This document shows, piece by piece, positions 33,624 through 42,091 of a stretch of 64,000 nucleotides of DNA. The notes beneath the pieces are model-generated. The model did not search any database, had not been told where the DNA came from, and was given only the letters and a program-made list of their open reading frames with translations. Numbering within the stretch: position 1 is the stretch's first letter; each line of letters begins with the position of its first letter. The stretch is from Azospirillum sp. 412522 (GTDB lineage Bacteria; Pseudomonadota; Alphaproteobacteria; Azospirillales; Azospirillaceae). A program made the position numbers and the translations under genes. The stretch lies in contig NZ_RWIJ01000030.1 in assembly GCF_019805165.1 (NCBI RefSeq), positions 1 through 64,000 of the forward strand. The letters are read 5' to 3'.

Positions 33624-35809
33624 CGGCCGTTCTCCCAAGTCACCGCACCGCCCGGACCCAGGGCGAACCGGAGGTCGATGAGCAGGTCGAGCAGTTGAAC
33701 ACGGTCCTTGATCGGGCTGTCGGCGATCCGCGCCATCAATGTTTCGATGCGCCGGTGCAGAGCGACGGCATCGGAAGGTCCCGCCCGGTATCCGGGGCCG
33801 AAGCGCAGGGCAATCGCGGTGAGCAGCTCGAACCCGTCCCTGCCGATCCGGCCCTCATTGCTGCCACCGTCATTGACGTCGGAATGCCGGATCGCCCGAT
33901 GAAGCCGGCCGGCGGCGTGGCCGACACGAAGATGGTGCAGGGTGTCGTCAAGCACGTCCGGGTGGGGTTTTCCGGACAGCCGGAGCCTCGGCAGCAGCAG
34001 TGCCGTCCGGTCGATCATGAGACTTGTCCAGTGCGCTTCGTCGGGTCCGCCGCCCAGGGCCCGCCGCCTGACATCCTGCCGGTTCAGCCGGAGCAGCCGG
34101 CCGATCGCCGCATCGACCGGTATGGTCTGGAACAGGCTCATGCTCACGGCCGCGAATCCCATCGCCGCGAACAGCGCGACGACGCTGTTGAGCGACCCGG
34201 CGAAGTCGCCGGCGTATGTGGCGCCCAGTCCCGAAAGGATCGGGATCGTCAGGGTGATGCCGAGCGCCATGAACGCCGTCGGCGGCCGCGCCTGCAGGGA
34301 GCCGGCGATCAGGAAGGCCGGCGCGAGCACCGCGACGAGGCCGGCAAAGTCCGTCACGCGGGGAAGGATGACGAAGCTGTAGACCAGGCTGACCGCCACC
34401 CCGGCGACCGAGCCGATCATGTATTTGACGACGTTCGGTGCCGGCGTGTCGACATTGCCGAACAGGGCGCAGCAGACGCCCAGGATCGACGCCGCCAGCC
34501 CGCCCTCCGGCCAGGCCGACCAGATCCAGAAGGCGCAGCCGACGACGATGCCGACGACCGCGCCCAGCGCGCTCCGGGCCGCCATCCAGGGATCGCGGTG
34601 GTAGACATAGCCCGTCGCACGCCCGGATCGGAGGTGCGATGCGGCGTCCGGCGACCGGACGGCGGCGCGTGCGAGGCTCCGTTCAAGCCGGTCGCACTCG
34701 TGAAGAAGACCGGTCATCTCGGCGAGGTGGCCGGCGAGGTTGGCCGCGATCCGGTCGCCAGCCGTAGCGGCGTTCGCGGCGATGCGCATCCGCGCCGTCC
34801 GGGCGCGCTCGATCAGCTGGACGGCGACGGCATCCCGCCCGGCCGCATCGGCGGTGGCGGACCAGCGCCCCACTCCATCCAGCAGCGCGGCCAGTTCGCC
34901 GGGCGGGCTGTGGCCTCCGGTGCGGAGGGCATGGATGCGGTCCTCGACGTCCGTCGCCAGCGGAAGCAGCCGCGCAAGACGGTCATGGATCAGTTGCAGC
35001 GTCTCGCGGCTCGGCGTCACCGGGACCGGATCGTATGGCAGGTGACCGGCCAGCCCCTGCAGGGCGAGAAGGTCCGCCGCGAGCCGGTCGCGGTCGCGGC
35101 GGATCTGCGGTCCGGAGGTTCCGGCAAGCGCGTCGCCCGCCAGCCGGCGGGCATCCCGCAGCGTTGCCGACAGCCTGGCGGTGAACTGTCCGGTCATGCG
35201 TTTCGGCAGGATGAAGCGATGAAGCAGGACGGCGCAGAGGATGCCGATGGAGATCTCCTGGACCCGCACCGACGCCGTATCGAAGACGGCAGCGGGATCG
35301 AACACGCTGGGGAAGCCGATCAGGCTGGCGGTGTAGCCGGACAGAACGAAGGCATAGGCGCGCGCGGTGCGGTCGAGCAGCGAGAGGTAGAGGCACAGGC
35401 CGATCCAGCAGGCGAGGACCGCGCTGCAGACGATCGGTTCGTTCACGAAACAGGGGATGATCGCCACGGTCGCCACGGCGCCGGCGAGCGTCCCGGCGAA
35501 GCGATGGACGCCGCGGCTGAGCGACGCGCCGGCCGAGTTCTGCGAAACGATGTAGACGGTCAGGATGGCCCAATAGGGTTTCGGCAATCCCGCGCGCAGC
35601 GCGATGTAGTAGGCCAGCATCGCCGCGGCGAAGCTCTTCGCCGAGAAGAGCAGCGCGTCCGCATCCGCCCGCAGTGCGGGGAGCCGGGACTGAACTGGGG
35701 CCGCACGCCCGATGGAGATCCAGGCGGCGGCGATCCAGGCGGCGACGATCCAGGCGGCGACGATCCAGGTGGCGGCGAGGGGCCGGATTGAAGGATGTTC
35801 GGTTCTCAT
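33620..35809 (-). CDS. FUSC/AaeB-type aromatic acid efflux pump
   Basis: The 729-residue inner-membrane protein has two sets of helices (LLFSAKSFAAAMLAYYIALRAGLPKPYWAILTVYIVSQ; later AARSALGAVVGIVVGCAFWIWSAW) around a large cytoplasmic region, as in AaeB/FUSC pumps. It likely exports aromatic or other carboxylates with the two downstream genes. Residues 14-32 (TWIVAAWIVAAWIAAAWIS) come from a 15-bp tandem repeat and are unlike family members. No strong ribosome site precedes ATG 35809, so the true start could lie downstream of the repeat. Confidence 0.9.
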   Translation of the reverse strand: MRTEHPSIRPLAATWIVAAWIVAAWIAAAWISIGRAAPVQSRLPALRADADALLFSAKSFAAAMLAYYIALRAGLPKPYWAILTVYIVSQNSAGASLSRGVHRFAGTLAGAVATVAIIPCFVNEPIVCSAVLACWIGLCLYLSLLDRTARAYAFVLSGYTASLIGFPSVFDPAAVFDTASVRVQEISIGILCAVLLHRFILPKRMTGQFTARLSATLRDARRLAGDALAGTSGPQIRRDRDRLAADLLALQGLAGHLPYDPVPVTPSRETLQLIHDRLARLLPLATDVEDRIHALRTGGHSPPGELAALLDGVGRWSATADAAGRDAVAVQLIERARTARMRIAANAATAGDRIAANLAGHLAEMTGLLHECDRLERSLARAAVRSPDAASHLRSGRATGYVYHRDPWMAARSALGAVVGIVVGCAFWIWSAWPEGGLAASILGVCCALFGNVDTPAPNVVKYMIGSVAGVAVSLVYSFVILPRVTDFAGLVAVLAPAFLIAGSLQARPPTAFMALGITLTIPILSGLGATYAGDFAGSLNSVVALFAAMGFAAVSMSLFQTIPVDAAIGRLLRLNRQDVRRRALGGGPDEAHWTSLMIDRTALLLPRLRLSGKPHPDVLDDTLHHLRVGHAAGRLHRAIRHSDVNDGGSNEGRIGRDGFELLTAIALRFGPGYRAGPSDAVALHRRIETLMARIADSPIKDRVQLLDLLIDLRFALGPGGAVTWENGR
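35718..35777. repeat. 15-bp tandem repeat x4 inside FUSC gene start
   Basis: Four copies of a GATCCAGGCGGCGAC-like 15-mer (35718-35732, 35733-35747, 35748-35762, 35763-35777) encode alternating Trp-Ile-(Val/Ala)-Ala-Ala on the minus strand. A multiple of three keeps the frame, so copy number can vary without disrupting the pump. Confidence 0.85.
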
Positions 35810-35847
35810 GCCCGAGAGTATCGGCGTGTCGCGCGTTCAGATAAATT

Positions 35848-35870
35848 AGGTATCCTGTCAAAAAATACCT
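35848..35870. promoter_or_regulatory. T-N11-A type LysR-like operator upstream of efflux operon
   Basis: AGGTAT and ATACCT are a perfect inverted repeat with an 11-base spacer, i.e. GTAT-N11-ATAC, the classic LysR-type T-N11-A box. It lies 39 bp upstream of the FUSC start. E. coli aaeXAB is likewise controlled by a LysR protein (AaeR), but no LysR gene adjoins here. Confidence 0.5.
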
Positions 35871-36062
35871 GAATCATGCCAAATTTCTCCGCTGTTGCGG
35901 GAACGTCCGACCGGCCATCTGCGATCGCCGCTTCGCCGCAACAACGTCGCCGGGCGCCCTACCCGCTCCGGCGTTTGTGCTGGAGCAAAGAAGGGGCCGG
36001 CGATCCGCGCTACAGGGGCGCATGGCGATCCTGCCGCTCCCCCACAGCCCAGACGGACGACG

Positions 36063-36593
36063 ATGCCGACCACCACCGCCCCCCGCACCAGCGAGGCCCA
36101 CGCCGGCCAGACCGAACCGGTTCTCGATCTCCGCGCCATCCCGCCCTATCAGCGCCACCAGCTGATCTTCCAGTCGGTGCAGGATCTGACGCCGGGCGAC
36201 GGCTTCTCGCTGGTCAACGACCATGACCCGCGCCCGCTGCACCATCAGCTGCTCAGCCTGTTCGGCGCCGGATTCTCCTGGGAGTATCTGCAGCGGGGCC
36301 CCGAGGTCTGGCAGGTCCGCATCGCCCGTCCCGAGGGGGCGGCGGCGACCAGCCTGCGCGTGCGCATCGACCGCAACGGCGACGTGGCGGTGGCGGCCGC
36401 GGAGGCGCGGCTGGGTCCGGACCGCAGCGGCGCCTCGGTCTGCGAGGTGACGGACGTCCCGCCCGGCACGCCGGAGGCCGACGTGCTGTCGCTGCTGCAG
36501 GGCGTGATCCCGCCGGCCGGCGTGGTCGGCATCGCCTACGAGCGGCTGCTGGCCCGGCGGAACGGGTCCTGCTGCGGCGGCATGTGCGGCTGA
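36063..36593 (+). CDS. DUF2249 domain protein
   Basis: The 176-residue product has the DUF2249 core: LDLRAIPPYQRHQLIFQSVQDLTPGDGFSLVNDHDPRPLHHQLLSLFGAGFSWEYLQRGPEVWQVRI. DUF2249 proteins occur near NO and hybrid-cluster/denitrification genes and are thought to be redox accessory proteins. A second segment follows and the C-terminus ends in a Cys-rich GSCCGGMCG, which may bind metal. The ATG at 36063 gives the best domain start; in-frame codons upstream lack homology. Confidence 0.85.
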   Translation: MPTTTAPRTSEAHAGQTEPVLDLRAIPPYQRHQLIFQSVQDLTPGDGFSLVNDHDPRPLHHQLLSLFGAGFSWEYLQRGPEVWQVRIARPEGAAATSLRVRIDRNGDVAVAAAEARLGPDRSGASVCEVTDVPPGTPEADVLSLLQGVIPPAGVVGIAYERLLARRNGSCCGGMCG

Positions 36594-36723
36594 GGCTCTC
36601 TCTGCCGCCGGGGTCCCCGTGTACCACTGAGGGCCAGGGGGGCGGCAACCATTCCGGGCCTGTCCGGTTCTGTGTGTGACGCTTCACCGCATCGCACACA
36701 GCACGCCCACCGAGGAGACAGGC

Positions 36724-37626
36724 ATGGACCGGAAGGACGACACCGTCACGCCGCAGGACCCGCGCCACAAATACCCGCGCCCGCCCTTCAAGGGCCAGTC
36801 GCAGCCCTGGCCGGGGCTGGCCCGCGACATGGATCCGCCGCCCGACCATGGCGAGACCAGCTACAAGGGCTCCGGCCGGCTGGCCGGGCGCAGGGCGCTG
36901 ATCACCGGCGGCGATTCCGGCATGGGACGGGCCGCCGCCATCGCCTATGCCCGCGAGGGGGCCGACGTCGCCATCAACTATTTCCCGACCGAGGAGCCGG
37001 ACGCCCAGGACGTCGTCGCCCTGATCGAGGAGGCCGGCCGCAAGGCGGTGGCGATCCCCGGCGACCTGCGCGACGAGGCCTTCTGCCGGAAGATGGTGGC
37101 CGACGCCGTCGCGGGGCTGGGCGGGCTGGACATCCTCGTCTGCAACGCGGCGCGGCAGCAGGCCTGCCCGTCGATCCTCGAACTGAGCAGCGAGGATTTC
37201 GACGCGACGATGAAGACCAACATCTACGCCCCCTTCTGGATCATCAAGGCCGCCCTGCCCCACCTGAAGCCGGGCTCGGTCATCATCGGCACCACCTCGG
37301 AACAGGCCTACGACCCGACGCCGGATCTCTACGACTACGCCCAGACCAAGGCGGCGACGATGAACTACGTCAAGTCGCTGTCCAAGCAGTTCGCCGACAA
37401 GGGCATCCGCGTCAACGGCGTGGCGCCCGGCCCGATCTGGACCCCCTTGCAGGTCAGCGGCGGCGCCAGCCAAGAGAAGCTGAAGCAGTTCGGCAGCCAG
37501 ACGCCGTTCGGCCGTCCCGGCCAGCCGGCCGAGCTTGCCGGCATCTATGTCCAGCTCGCCGCCGAGGAGGGCAGCTTCACCACCGGCCACGTCTATGGCG
37601 CGGCGGGCGGCAGCGGCCAGCCGTAA
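36724..37626 (+). CDS. SDR-family oxidoreductase (YghA-like)
   Basis: The 300-residue protein is a short-chain dehydrogenase of the YghA/general-stress type with a ~45-residue N-terminal extension (HKYPRPPFKGQSQPWPGLARDMDPPPDHGETSYKG). It has TGGDSGMGRAAAIAYAREGADV (NAD(P) loop), CNAARQ, and YDYAQTKAA with the catalytic YxxxK. GGAG supports the ATG at 36724. Physiological substrate is unknown; homologues reduce aldehydes and ketones under stress. Confidence 0.93.
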   Translation: MDRKDDTVTPQDPRHKYPRPPFKGQSQPWPGLARDMDPPPDHGETSYKGSGRLAGRRALITGGDSGMGRAAAIAYAREGADVAINYFPTEEPDAQDVVALIEEAGRKAVAIPGDLRDEAFCRKMVADAVAGLGGLDILVCNAARQQACPSILELSSEDFDATMKTNIYAPFWIIKAALPHLKPGSVIIGTTSEQAYDPTPDLYDYAQTKAATMNYVKSLSKQFADKGIRVNGVAPGPIWTPLQVSGGASQEKLKQFGSQTPFGRPGQPAELAGIYVQLAAEEGSFTTGHVYGAAGGSGQP

Positions 37627-37901
37627 GGGCGGCCGGTCCCCCCTATGCGGCCGAACCCGCGACCTGCCGAAATTGCTCTACAGCCCGAACGCTGACCTGC
37701 ACCCGTCGGCACTTCGGCATGGTTTGCATCGGCCGGCGGCGTTGCGCGCCGCCGGCCTGGGTTTTGGATATCGGCCAAAGTCAGGCTTGCAGCTTCGTGC
37801 GTTCCATAGGAGACGCACGGAGCTGGAGCTTTATGTCCGGAGCCTTATGTTTGGCGGTCGGGTTCACCCTCCAGGGCGATTCCGGTTCCACGCGATCCGC
37901 T
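37627..37901. other. intergenic region before the AT-rich insert
   Basis: No gene is supported here. It is GC-rich up to about 37900, where composition drops sharply; this edge marks one end of the AT-rich insert. No clear direct repeat or tRNA end was seen. Confidence 0.4.
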
Positions 37902-39056
37902 CTAGAAAAAGCCCTTGTTGACGGTGATGCCGAAGAAACGTGCGGCATCAATCAATTTTTTCGAGTCGCTGCTAAGGCTTCCCTGCTTGCAAGAGCATTT
38001 TATGCATTGCGGGTAAAGCATCGGCTTCAAAACTTTCAGGCCTAATAGGTGAAAGCAGGATTGTGCATAGGATGTATTAAATTCCTTTGGAGGATAATGA
38101 TCTGCGGTGTAGGCAGTATCTTTGCTTGTTGATTTTTTCTTTCCACAAATATGGCACTGTATGGCTTTGCCATCCCAGTTGTCTTTTAGGTCGGTCGTGT
38201 CTTTTTTTGTTGTCGGTATGGTATTTTTATCGGACCCTCCAACTATCATCTTTTTCAGCTTATCATTCCATACCACATTTTTTATATCAGGAATAGTATT
38301 CCTGTTGGAATATTCTTTTATGATATCCCGAACAAGACCTGACTGATCTCTTGAACAATCCACGCATGAGGGGTGGAGGTTGTATTTTCCAAAGACAAAA
38401 TGCTTCTTGTATGCCGCATTCACATCATCGATGATGTCCTTCTTGAGGCCCACCGGTGGAATGTGGTCCGCAATCCAATTTGCCGCATCCTTGGCACCCA
38501 TCGATGTGCCACAGGTCCAGCAGCCGTCCTTTTTGCCGATTCTTTGAATTTCCGTCCATGCCGCGTCGTTGGTTCCGACGTTGAGAATGGCAAGAGTTCC
38601 AGAGGCGCTCACGCCCTCGATATTTCCCGGCTTTTGTGCAAGGATGTAAGTGGTATATATGTCTTTGACAATATTTTTGTAGATCTTCTCTTCTACAATA
38701 TGATCTCTCATTTCTTCAAGGTAAAGTTCGGCGGCTCCGATATTAAGATCGTTAAATGCTTTGGCGGAGAATTTTTTCTTATTTATAATAATCTTATGCA
38801 GTTTAGCAAACTCTATAGATTGTTTTTTCGACCTTTCATCTATATAGTCATACATCTCATCGATAATATCCTGTTGTTGCTTAACATCAGACTTATCGAA
38901 TTTATTCTTTTTAAAAATATTATCAATATCAGGGGCGTCCCGGACCAATTTTGAAAATGTTCGGGCATTTTTCTTTTTTTGATTGGCAATATCCTTGTCT
39001 TTTTTACCAACGACTGAATCGTCATCAATGAATGACACGGCCCCTCTCCCCTTCAT
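37902..39056 (-). CDS. AT-rich foreign gene: protein with duplicated CxxC-DH-CxxC (HNH/treble-clef-like) module
   Basis: The 384-residue product matches no gene I can name. Residues 1-140 are Lys-rich and helical. Module 1 has CWTC (C179, C182), ADHIPP (D197, H198) and HPSCVDC (C231, C234); module 2 has CHIC (301, 304), ADHYPP (319, 320) and YPQCIKC (351, 354). CxxC-to-DH spacing is 18 in both, so the module is duplicated. Two CxxC pairs around a DH resemble zinc-stabilised HNH/treble-clef nucleases. Composition is far more AT-rich than all neighbours, indicating transfer. ATG 39056 is used; GTG 39038 has a stronger ribosome site (GGGGAGAGG). No signal peptide; no immunity gene is seen. Confidence 0.75.
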   Translation of the reverse strand: MKGRGAVSFIDDDSVVGKKDKDIANQKKKNARTFSKLVRDAPDIDNIFKKNKFDKSDVKQQQDIIDEMYDYIDERSKKQSIEFAKLHKIIINKKKFSAKAFNDLNIGAAELYLEEMRDHIVEEKIYKNIVKDIYTTYILAQKPGNIEGVSASGTLAILNVGTNDAAWTEIQRIGKKDGCWTCGTSMGAKDAANWIADHIPPVGLKKDIIDDVNAAYKKHFVFGKYNLHPSCVDCSRDQSGLVRDIIKEYSNRNTIPDIKNVVWNDKLKKMIVGGSDKNTIPTTKKDTTDLKDNWDGKAIQCHICGKKKSTSKDTAYTADHYPPKEFNTSYAQSCFHLLGLKVLKPMLYPQCIKCSCKQGSLSSDSKKLIDAARFFGITVNKGFF

Positions 39057-39348
39057 CGATTATCCAACTATACGAGAAGGGTAAGGCGTGGTGGACGATA
39101 TTTTCAAGAAACGAAATTCGTCAGATCTCTTTCCGCGCTGTATTATGGTTCCGGGCGTCTGCTTGACACCTCTTCCGATGGCAGCCTTGCCACATCCAGT
39201 TGTGCCATGCCCTCGGAGACGTCAATTCGGGCTTCGTCATTACGGGCGGATCTTCACCAGGGGGGTGTCCGCCCAACTGCCCCATCATTCCATATGCGAC
39301 TCTTGAAGCACAACTCCCGTTCGATACCGGCCCTTTTCAGACGGGCTT
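39057..39348. other. region upstream of the AT-rich gene
   Basis: Short unsupported reading frames only. It shifts back to GC-rich composition near 39200 and probably contains the promoter of the AT-rich gene at its left edge. Confidence 0.35.
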
Positions 39349-39525
39349 TCAACCCATCATGTCCTCGCCGGACCGTCTGCGGTTGGATTGGTCAGCCCTT
39401 GTCCCGGCGATATTCAACGCTGTATCCGGCGGCATATTCGCTGGCAGATCGATGCAGAGATCGAACCCGGCCAGCAGGCCCAGGCTCAGGATCGACGTGG
39501 CGGCGGTGATGCAGAGGATGGTCAT
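39349..39525 (-). CDS. small hypothetical single-helix membrane protein
   Basis: A 58-residue ORF begins MTILCITAATSILSLGLLAGFDLC, a plausible membrane helix or signal anchor, followed by a polar tail. GGAG lies 7 nt upstream of the ATG at 39525. No homology is recognised, and it could be a chance frame. Confidence 0.35.
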   Translation of the reverse strand: MTILCITAATSILSLGLLAGFDLCIDLPANMPPDTALNIAGTRADQSNRRRSGEDMMG

Positions 39526-39742
39526 GGGGTCGCTCCGTCCGGCGAGGCTATGTCTCGGCGCCGTGCATCCGACCGGGGATCGTTTGCGGCGTGCGGGCGA
39601 TCCTGGACGGATTTCAGCCCGGCCGCTGTGAGCGGCTGCACAGGGGGAAGCAGTCCGGTTCGTTCCTTGAGCGGCGGCCGGCGTCACGGTAAACTTCGGA
39701 CTCCCACACTGTTCGCGCCGATATGACTGAGGGATTCCGGTC

Positions 39743-40165
39743 ATGGATACCGCACCGACGCTGAACGGCGTGCTCGAGACCGGCCTCTATGTCGATGACC
39801 TCGAGAGGGCCCGGGCCTTCTACGAGGGCGTCATGGGCCTGCGGGCGATGTCCCTGAGCGACCGGCTCGCCGCCTATCCCGTCGGGCCGCGCAGCGTGTT
39901 GCTGCTGTTCCAGAAGGGGCTGACCGACCAGCCCCTCGACACGCCCGGCGGGACCATCCCTCCGCATGGCGGGAGCGGGCGGCTTCATTATGCGTTCGCC
40001 ATTTCGGCCGACCAGGAGGACGCCTGGCTGACCAGGCTCGCCCGGCATGACATCGCGGTCGAAGGCACGGTGTCCTGGCGCAAGGGGGCGCGCAGCCTCT
40101 ATTTCCGCGATCCGGACGGTCACCTGCTGGAACTGGTGACGCCCGGATTGTGGGACAATTACTGA
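39743..40165 (+). CDS. VOC-family (glyoxalase/bleomycin resistance) protein
   Basis: The 140-residue product has paired beta-alpha-beta-beta-beta modules: VLETGLYVDDLERARAFYEGVMGLRAM and, in the second half, SLYFRDPDGHLLELVTPGLW, with the metal-type Glu in HLLELV. The His of the first motif is replaced by GLYVDD, so it may not bind the usual metal. It stands alone between two intergenic gaps; function is unassigned. Confidence 0.9.
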   Translation: MDTAPTLNGVLETGLYVDDLERARAFYEGVMGLRAMSLSDRLAAYPVGPRSVLLLFQKGLTDQPLDTPGGTIPPHGGSGRLHYAFAISADQEDAWLTRLARHDIAVEGTVSWRKGARSLYFRDPDGHLLELVTPGLWDNY

Positions 40166-40407
40166 CGGACGCCGCCGAAGAATCGACGGGGAGGAGTTGT
40201 TTGCGGTGACGCGACGACGACGGCCGCCGCATGGAGGAGCGCCGTCGCAACATCCTCCCTGCCGATGGTTGGGCGGCATGCTTGCGGATTCATGGTCAGA
40301 GTTCCGGCAACCGGATTTCCCGCCCGTCGAGCGCGATCCTGGTCAGTTGCGCGTCGTCGTCGAGAACGCCCGGCACAGGAAATCTCCGAAGCATCGCCAC
40401 CCGCCCG

Positions 40408-41211
40408 CTACCAGCGATAGCTCAGGCCGAAGAGGGCGGAGCCCTGGTTTTCGCTGCCCTCGCGCTTGACCAGCGGGCTGTCGGCGGCGTCCCCGAGCAG
40501 CCGGCTGTAATTGAGCCGGCCCATCGCCATGATCGAGTCGGTCACCCGGTAGCCGAGGCCGACGGCGACCCCCGCGTCCTTGAAGCCGGCGGCAGCGTCG
40601 TAGCGGGCGTAACGGCGGGCGGAACGCGCGGCCTGGGCCGCGGTGATGCCGAAGCTGTTGTCCATGTACTTGTCGTCGGCCCAGGTGACGTGCGGGGTCA
40701 CGCTGAACCGGCCCCGGCCGTCGAACAACCCAAGTCCATACTCCGCCTCGGCGGTGGCCTTGAGGCCCTCGCGGTCGCCGGACAGGTCGCGGGCGACCTC
40801 CAGCCCGAGGCCCGCGGGACCGGCTTGGTAGCCGAGCCGGACGACCGCCACCGCGCCACCCTCCAGATCCCCCAGACCTTTCAGGGCGTCGTTGTCGCTC
40901 TCGTCGCGCCCGAAGTCGTAGCGGACACCAAGGTCGACCCGCAGGCGGTCGGTCTTGACCGGGGTCGCGAAGACCCCCACCCCGCCCCGGGTGGTGAACC
41001 GGACCCGGTCCCGCCAGGACAGCTCCACCACCGGCACCGGCAGCAGCTTGTAATCGTTGGAGCCCTCATAGTCCGGCGCGTACAGGGCGCCGGCGCCGAG
41101 CGTGAAGGACCAGTCCGCCGGGGAGCGGTCCTCGGCCGCCGCGATCCGCGCCATCATGGTTCCCGCCGCCACCGCCGCGCAGAATGCCGCCGCCGGAAAT
41201 GTGTATCTCAT
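40408..41211 (-). CDS. MipA/OmpV-family outer membrane protein
   Basis: The 267-residue precursor has a signal peptide (FPAAAFCAAVAAGTMMARIAAA), then a beta-barrel of the MipA/OmpV type: WSFTLGAGALYAPDYEGSNDYKLLPVPVVELSWRDRVRF near the N-terminus and a C-terminal aromatic residue (LFGLSYRW). It is an outer-membrane protein linked to peptidoglycan assembly or metal/antibiotic response. It diverges from an OmpR-type two-component system at 41430, a common pairing. ATG 41211 is chosen because the signal peptide begins there. Confidence 0.92.
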   Translation of the reverse strand: MRYTFPAAAFCAAVAAGTMMARIAAAEDRSPADWSFTLGAGALYAPDYEGSNDYKLLPVPVVELSWRDRVRFTTRGGVGVFATPVKTDRLRVDLGVRYDFGRDESDNDALKGLGDLEGGAVAVVRLGYQAGPAGLGLEVARDLSGDREGLKATAEAEYGLGLFDGRGRFSVTPHVTWADDKYMDNSFGITAAQAARSARRYARYDAAAGFKDAGVAVGLGYRVTDSIMAMGRLNYSRLLGDAADSPLVKREGSENQGSALFGLSYRW

Positions 41212-41429
41212 TATGATTGCGCCTTGTGTCCAGGTCAGGTTCGGCGCGGACCCTGACACCGCTGCCTGAACCGGACCTGAACGCGGCCAATGAGTGCGGC
41301 TGCGGCGTGTGGCCATTGCGGGCCCGGGCGTCGCGGCAGGGCATCGACTCAGCTTCGCTTCAGGTTTCCCTGCTATCCCTGTCTTCCGACCAACCGCCCC
41401 AACCCCCCCTTCAACCCCGTGAGTGAGGC

Positions 41430-42089
41430 ATGCGCATTCTGCTCGTCGAGGATGACCCGCTGATCGGCGACGCCATCCGCACCCGCCTGACCCGGGCCGG
41501 CATGACCGTCGATTGGCTGGAGGACGGCGCCAGCCTCGACGGCGTCACCGAACTCGACGCCTTCGATCTGATGGTCCTCGATCTCGGCCTGCCCGACCGC
41601 GACGGCCTCGACATCCTGCGCCGGCAGCGGACGGAGGGACACGGCCTGCCGATCCTGATCCTGAGCGCGCGCTACGAGCTGGACAGCCGGGTGCGCGGCC
41701 TCGACCTCGGCGCCGACGACTATCTGGTCAAGCCCTTCGCCATGGAGGAACTGATGGCGCGCTGCCGCGCGCTCGCCCGCCGCCGCGGCGACGGCCGGCC
41801 GGGGATCCGGCACTACCGCGACCTGCGGATCGACCCCGCGTCCCTCGCCGTGCAGCGCGGCGGCGACAGCGTCGCGCTGACTCCGAAGGTGTTCGCGCTG
41901 CTGCTGCTGTTCGTCGAGAACCAGGGCCGGGTCCTCACCCGCAACGCCCTGGAAAACCATCTCTACGGCTGGAGCGGCGAGGCCGAGAGCAACACGCTGG
42001 AGGTGTTCGTCTCGCAAATCCGCCGCAAGCTCGGCGCCGACCTGATCCAGACGATCCGCGGCGTCGGCTACATGCTGCCGAAGGAGTGA
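41430..42089 (+). CDS. OmpR-family response regulator
   Basis: The 219-residue product has a receiver domain (MRILLVEDDPLIGDAIRTRL; phosphoacceptor D51 in LMVLDLGLPDRDG; K in LVKPFAMEELMAR) and an OmpR/PhoB winged helix (VALTPKVFALLLLFVENQGRVLTRNALENHLYGW, then SNTLEVFVSQIRRKLG, IRGVGYML). It resembles QseB/PmrA/TctD-type regulators. The kinase gene follows 2 bp later. MipA/OmpV is the likely local target. Confidence 0.95.
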   Translation: MRILLVEDDPLIGDAIRTRLTRAGMTVDWLEDGASLDGVTELDAFDLMVLDLGLPDRDGLDILRRQRTEGHGLPILILSARYELDSRVRGLDLGADDYLVKPFAMEELMARCRALARRRGDGRPGIRHYRDLRIDPASLAVQRGGDSVALTPKVFALLLLFVENQGRVLTRNALENHLYGWSGEAESNTLEVFVSQIRRKLGADLIQTIRGVGYMLPKE

Positions 42090-42091
42090 GC

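Noticed and set aside
37902..39056. Possible integron, transposon or prophage context for the AT-rich gene
   Set aside because: No integrase, transposase, terminal repeats, att-like direct repeats or tRNA end could be seen at either edge.
39088..39306. 72-residue plus-strand ORF upstream of the AT-rich gene
   Set aside because: No homology and no ribosome site; overlaps other chance frames. Considered as an immunity gene but nothing supports it.
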